A stretch of DNA of 20,038 nt from Mesostigma viride (lineage: Eukaryota; Streptophyta; Mesostigmatophyceae; Mesostigmatales; Mesostigmataceae), in the NCBI GenBank assembly GCA_009746045.1, contig RPFO01001934.1, forward strand, positions 1 through 20,038, read 5' to 3'. Of this stretch, positions 16,152-20,038 are shown in pieces. Every line of letters begins with the position of its first letter. Position 1 is the first letter of the stretch. A model generated the notes under the pieces. The model was not told where the DNA came from. It worked only from the letters and a program-made list of their open reading frames with translations, and ran no database searches. Position numbers and translations under genes: made by a program.

Positions 16152-17336
16152 AGGGTGGTGGGCGTTCGGTCCTTGCCCGAAGCTTCGGACATTCCCCAAC
16201 CGGGCGGGATGTACGATAATGTGCTGAAGGCTTGCGCCCACGACTTTTTCTCCAGGTTCGAACCGATGGTGATCGTGTTTGGTACCGAGACGGAGATTAA
16301 GGGGTTTCAAGAGATAGTGGAAAGGATCGGGAAAGGGAGTGAATTGTGGGAGCGGCTTGAACAGGGGGAAGGTGATGGGGGGCCTAGGCTCGGAAGGGCG
16401 AAGAAGCGAAAAGCTTCCCACGAAGCTGGGGGATCGTCCGCCGTGGTGGAGAGGGATGACCAACAGTTGTTGGAGGGAGGGGATGGAGGGGATGGAGGTC
16501 CGGCAGGAGGGTCTAACCGCGGAGAGACCCCCGTCGAGGTCAGAACGCAGCAGGCCGAACAGATGACGGGGCCTGAAGGTGATTCGGATCCGCCTGCGGC
16601 GAAGAAGCCCGCTTCTCAAGTGACTCGACGGGCAGTCGTGTCACTTGTTGAGGATGATGGAGGTGGGCCTTCCAAGCCTGCCGCGTCGCAGCCCGTTTTT
16701 CAGGTTCCGAAGAAGCAGCTTCGGGTTCCCCCGGCGACTCTGCCCACCCCGGCGCCTCTGCCCAGTTCTCAGGTACCGAAGAAGCAGCTTCGGGTTCCCC
16801 CGCCGACTCTGGCCATTTCTCAGGTACCGAAGAAGCAGCTTCGTAAGCCAGTTGTGGCAGTGGCTGATTCGGACGACGATGCTGAGGAGGAGGAGGAGGA
16901 GGAGGACGACGATGCTGAGGAGGAGGAGGGGGAGGAGGAGGAGGAGGAGGAGGAGGAGCAGCACGTTGCTACCAAGAAATCCGCCAAGGGTGGGAAGGCT
17001 GCGGAGCACGTTGCTTCCAAGAAATCGGCCAAGGTGGGGAAGCCTCCCAAGCCTGCCCTGCCTCAGAAACGGCGTCGAAAAGCAGTTGTGCTTTCAGATT
17101 CGGACGATGAGGAGGAGAAGGAGGAGGAGGATGGCGGCGGAGAGGAGGAGGACGGGGGAAAGGAGCGCGTTGCTTCCAAGAAGTTACCCAAGACCGCGAA
17201 GACTGCCAAGGTTGCCGAGCCCGCCAAACCCGCCCCGGCGCCTGCCCCCCACCCCCAGACGGGGTCTACCTGCGAGCAGAGGTCGAAGGAAAAGGCCAAA
17301 AAGGGTAAGAAAAAATCTGCGAGTGAATTCTGGTAT
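16152..17336 (+). CDS. Long gene exon 11, or first exon of a second gene: repeats and acidic/basic blocks
   Basis: The frame is open after a TAA at 16140. A phase-0 acceptor could lie at 16151; otherwise the first ATG is 16209 (MYDNVLKACAHDFFSRFEPM), which would start an independent gene. A short folded-looking N-terminus (about 70 residues) is followed by low complexity. There are three copies of QVPKKQLR (from 16701, 16770 and 16821), a Glu/Asp run broken by Ala and Gly (16873-16959), repeats of HVASKKSAK, a second acidic run (17098-17160) and a Pro/Ala/Lys tail. A palindrome-family copy lies in frame inside the exon at 16509. The end is placed at TAT|GTAGAG (17337) to keep phase 0. The stronger-looking GTATGT at 17333 and GTAAGA at 17305 are alternatives. 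Confidence 0.7.
16509..16530. repeat. Exonic copy of the palindromic repeat
   Basis: GGGTCTAACCGCGGAGAGAC followed by CC keeps both outer arms with a changed centre. It is translated as GSNRGETP within the low-complexity part of exon 11. A weaker possible copy lies at 17262-17284. Confidence 0.65.
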
Positions 17337-17393
17337 GTAGAGTGTTTTGATTTTTCACGGTTGGCAGTCCGATTTCTACTAACTCGATTTTAG

Positions 17394-17990
17394 TCATGCG
17401 TTGATGGCATGATCGGTTTGCTCGCAGGTAATGAGGATGTGGAGCAGTTACTTCGCTTGGCTAATGTGGCGGTGGGCTTCGGACCAGCGGCTGTACATGC
17501 TGACACTTCCGGACGGGAGGAGCCTAAGGGGGCGGAAGACAGTCAGGCGGGCGATGAGGATGATGACAAGCCCACGTTGGAAATGAGACTTATGGACGGG
17601 GAAATGGGGTTCGGAGCACCAGAGGCCTTTTGGTGTGATGGGTGGACTTTAGCCATTATGCAAGCAGGGAACAAGGATACGGCTACGCCAATGTATGCCA
17701 AGCTAGAAGACGTCATGCTTTATGGGCAGGTGTCTGGATACGACACCAAGTGGAGGGACGTCGCATTTAAGTTTTTCGCTGAGGGGGAGAAGGGAGGGAA
17801 GTTGAAGAACAAGTTGTGGTGGATGCCGCTGGACTACGCGATGAAGGTGGTAAAGCTGACGGATGGCAAGAGCTGGAAGGATGTGGAAGTCTGGGCGCCT
17901 GCAAAGGAGATCGATAAGAAGAGGAGGAACTCGAAAACGGAACAGCAGATCGCGGAAGCGAAATTACGGAAGAGGCCCTCGAAAGTGTGA
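17394..17990 (+). CDS. Last exon: unrecognised C-terminal domain
   Basis: The exon follows a good acceptor with a perfect TACTAAC branch-site word (TACTAACTCGATTTTAG, ending at 17393). It reads SCVDGMIGLLAGNEDVEQLL in phase 0 and stops at TGA 17988. The alternative acceptor CTCGCAG (17427) would pair with the donor at 17305 in phase 1 and remove 11 residues. After an acidic linker (DSQAGDEDDDK) comes a folded-looking domain rich in Trp, Met and aromatic residues (FGAPEAFWCDGWTLAIMQAG, then LKNKLWWMPLDYAMKVVKLT), ending in a basic tail. No family recognised. No clear AATAAA follows. Confidence 0.75.
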   Translation, partial: SCVDGMIGLLAGNEDVEQLLRLANVAVGFGPAAVHADTSGREEPKGAEDSQAGDEDDDKPTLEMRLMDGEMGFGAPEAFWCDGWTLAIMQAGNKDTATPMYAKLEDVMLYGQVSGYDTKWRDVAFKFFAEGEKGGKLKNKLWWMPLDYAMKVVKLTDGKSWKDVEVWAPAKEIDKKRRNSKTEQQIAEAKLRKRPSKV

Positions 17991-18289
17991 GGGAAAGTTA
18001 GCACTTGGACATGCGCTGGCAATGCTCGTCCTATGGTTAATACAAAGGTTAGGATGATGTCGAGTCTCTCCACGTAAAATTTACATGAATTACTAACTTT
18101 CAAGCCTCTCGATGTGGAATGTACGCTCAAATTGACATGAATTAAGCATTATGACACCAAATTAGCTCGAAAATACGCGATCGGACGCCAAATTCGCGCG
18201 AAAAAAAGATATCGGACGATTGAAACTAGCGTTTTTTTCTTGCAAAATGCGCCAAAAATGACCCCATTCCGCGTGGGACCACCCTGCCT
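17991..18289. other. 3' flank of the long gene
   Basis: Moderately AT-rich, with a short imperfect internal repeat (AAATTTACATGAATTA near 18077 and AAATTGACATGAATTA near 18128). Nothing else was recognised. Confidence 0.45.
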
Positions 18290-18800
18290 CCAGAGCGCCG
18301 CGCTGAAGGTCCATGCGCATGATGCTGCACAGGCTCCGCGCCGCCGGCGCTGGACCGGTGGACCCACACCTGGGCGAGTCTCAGATGGTTTCCGTCGTGG
18401 TCGTAACACTGTCATGGCTGTCGTTTTGTCGCGCGCCGGTTGATGGAGGAGGTGCGTCGCCTTTGCCCTGATAGTTTGCCGCTGGTCTTCATTTTGTTGA
18501 CTATATCAAGGCCTTAGACACGGTCCTCTGGGAGGCTCTTTGGGCCATCCTAGCTCGATCTGGATCGGGTGCCGCCACCAGCGTTTATTGCTGCCATTCG
18601 CCGACTGTATGAGGGCTCACAGGCAGTAGTGCGGAATGCGGAAGGCACCACCCCACCATTCCCCCTTCACCACGGGGTGTGGCAAGGTTGTGTCCTGTCC
18701 CCGGCCATACCTGTTCATTATTGTCGTGGACACGTCATGCGCCGGGTGCACGTGCGCGCTTTACTGCTCTTAAGGGGTTCGAGCAGGCTTGGACATCCTT
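18290..18800 (+). mobile_element. LINE reverse-transcriptase fragment, broken
   Basis: Pieces in several plus frames line up with the N-terminal half of a LINE reverse transcriptase. They are MLHRLRAAG then DPHLGESQ near 18322-18390, GFRRGRNTVMAVVLSRAG near 18388-18441 (the GFRxGRST block), LMEEVRRLCPDS, VDYIKALDTVLWEALWAILA near 18496-18555 (motif A with its first Asp) and FIAAIRRLYEGSQAVVRNAE from 18584. They end in GVWQGCVLSP near 18675-18705 (motif B, usually RQGCxLSP). The catalytic YxDD motif and everything beyond it are missing. Several frameshifts and stops make it a dead fragment. It covers a different part of a LINE from the minus-strand piece at 2100-4075, so the two cannot be compared directly. 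Confidence 0.82.
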
Positions 18801-20038
18801 AACCCCTAAATGGTCTGGCTGCCGATTTTCCGCCTAAAACTGAGTTACAGCCGACACGTCGGCCCCTTCTCGGGGGACCAAATGCCGCGAAAACTATTGA
18901 GAATTAGGAAAAGTTTAGCTGAGAAGATCGAAAGTTTATAATTTTCCTCACAGCATGGTACTAGGGTTTGCATACTTCTGACAAAGTTATAGAGGTGTTC
19001 TGGCCGGTCAAAGTACAAGGGGTCAGGGTACTTTTTCACGTACAACGTGCATTCCGGAAAACGACGACCTGGCCATGGCGGCTTGCGCCCACGCATGGCA
19101 TTTACGTTTTCGTTCGAATTTTCTGACCAAACTTAGGAAATTGATTTTATACGTCCTAAAGATCACACAGGCCAATTTTGGTTCGCGGGAATGCCATTTG
19201 ATAGGTGTCGGCAGCGTTCTTGCTGGAAAAAACTGCGATCAGGCCGGACGATAGAAACGTTGACAGCAATACCTTTCCGGCGTATTTAAAGGATATATTG
19301 GTTTCTTTGTACTTTTTATGATACATAGTAGTCGTAAACGTGCAAGGGTGGCCAGAAATCGCCGAATCCAGCGACCATGCTGCACAACTTTGGTGTGCCG
19401 AAATGCGCCATTTTGCGGCCACCGCCTGGGCCAAGGTAACGCCATCCATGCCTGGTAAAGCTTCAGCATCGTTTTCCTATCGATGTTTGACGTTTATATA
19501 TACGTTCTAGCTTGTGTAGCACATTCTTTTTGCATTATTCATGCTCTTTCTTGACCCTGGCCTGGCCCTTTCTAAAACACCCTTCTTAGATGCTTCCCTC
19601 AGTCAGTTGACCTGCCACAGTGTGATGGTGATAAGTTTTAGATGCTGTATGGGTTTGAATACCTATATATGTTTGTTATACATTTCCACACACATATTGC
19701 ATGAGTGTGAGGCAGTTGGCTGGTCTCTGTGGCATCATCAAGCATGTAACCGGTGAGTAGAAGCTCCCATTGTCAGCATGTGCCACCAGGTGTGCTGGCC
19801 ATCACCTGGCAAGCTATAGCAGCTTAGGCCTAGTTTATCCTTGCTAGGGCAAGCTGAAATAGGCTTAAAATCACTAGTTTGTTGGTGGTGCCTCCTAGAA
19901 TGATGCTTACTAGGGTATCCGTACACGTTACCTACGTGCATGGACAAGGTGGCACTGCACATAGGTGCCATGTAAGGGCAGTGTGGATGATGCATTTATG
20001 TTTCCCCATCATTGTGGAAGGGAAATGAATTGGTGGCA
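18801..20038. other. Intergenic DNA without recognised features
   Basis: No RNA gene, known repeat or convincing coding frame was seen. Two minus-strand ORFs (18845-19096, 83 residues; 19156-19449, 97 residues) are open, but there is no splice, start-context or family evidence for them. No palindrome-family copy was found here. Confidence 0.5.

Noticed and set aside
17305-17427. Phase-1 intron with donor GTAAGA and acceptor CTCGCAG
   Set aside because: It keeps the frame and has a good donor, but the phase-0 choice 17337-17393 has a TACTAAC branch word and matches the phase of every other intron. It remains an alternative.
18845-19449. Two minus-strand ORFs of 83 and 97 residues
   Set aside because: They are open and not low-complexity, but they lack a recognised motif, splice evidence or neighbours to support them. 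Left as possible but unsupported.

Overview
This window is eukaryotic nuclear DNA. It has a long plus-strand gene split by GT-AG introns, pieces of non-LTR retrotransposons, a tRNA-like sequence, and more than 3 kb of satellite DNA. No prokaryotic operon, phage or CRISPR architecture is visible. The mix of a GC-rich intron-bearing gene, LINE fragments and abundant simple repeats would suit an algal or streptophyte genome. That placement is only an impression and cannot be proved from the sequence.

Layout. 1-1.7 kb: a minus-strand gene remnant whose protein can be followed only by changing frame about four times (435-1517). 1.7-1.95 kb: four short palindromes. 2.1-4.08 kb: the 3' part of a minus-strand LINE (thumb region, Cys/His motif and a PD..D nuclease-like motif), bracketed by 13-bp direct repeats. 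4.1-5.5 kb: AT-rich DNA, a 72-nt tRNA-like sequence, an unrecognised ORF, and two diverged copies of a ~140-155 bp repeat; the second copy runs straight into the satellite. 5.49-8.10 kb: about 88 tandem copies of a 29/30-bp unit with 6-7 G. 8.10-8.95 kb: the same family in the opposite orientation. 8.96-9.42 kb: ~108-bp tandem units, each starting with the palindrome. 9.5-18.0 kb: the multi-exon gene, possibly two adjacent genes. 18.3-18.8 kb: a plus-strand LINE reverse-transcriptase fragment. 18.8-20.0 kb: nothing recognised.

The long gene would encode about 2,200 residues if it is one unit. Its order is: Ser/Arg/Pro/Lys repeats, a charged coiled coil, unrecognised globular-looking stretches, a second acidic/basic low-complexity block, and a last unrecognised domain. 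Two apparent frameshifts, near 10510 and 11040, disappear when phase-0 introns are placed at 10450-10535 and 10933-11002. Every intron that can be placed is phase 0 and every bounded exon is a multiple of three. The join between 15756 and 16152 is not resolved.

The most unusual signal is a short interspersed palindrome. Each arm is GGGTCTMGCTG or its complement. About 20 intact or decayed copies are scattered through the window: in five introns of the long gene, in one of its exons, in the tandem array just upstream of it, and in intergenic DNA. Some copies share sequence 3' of the palindrome, so the mobile or amplified unit is longer than the palindrome itself.
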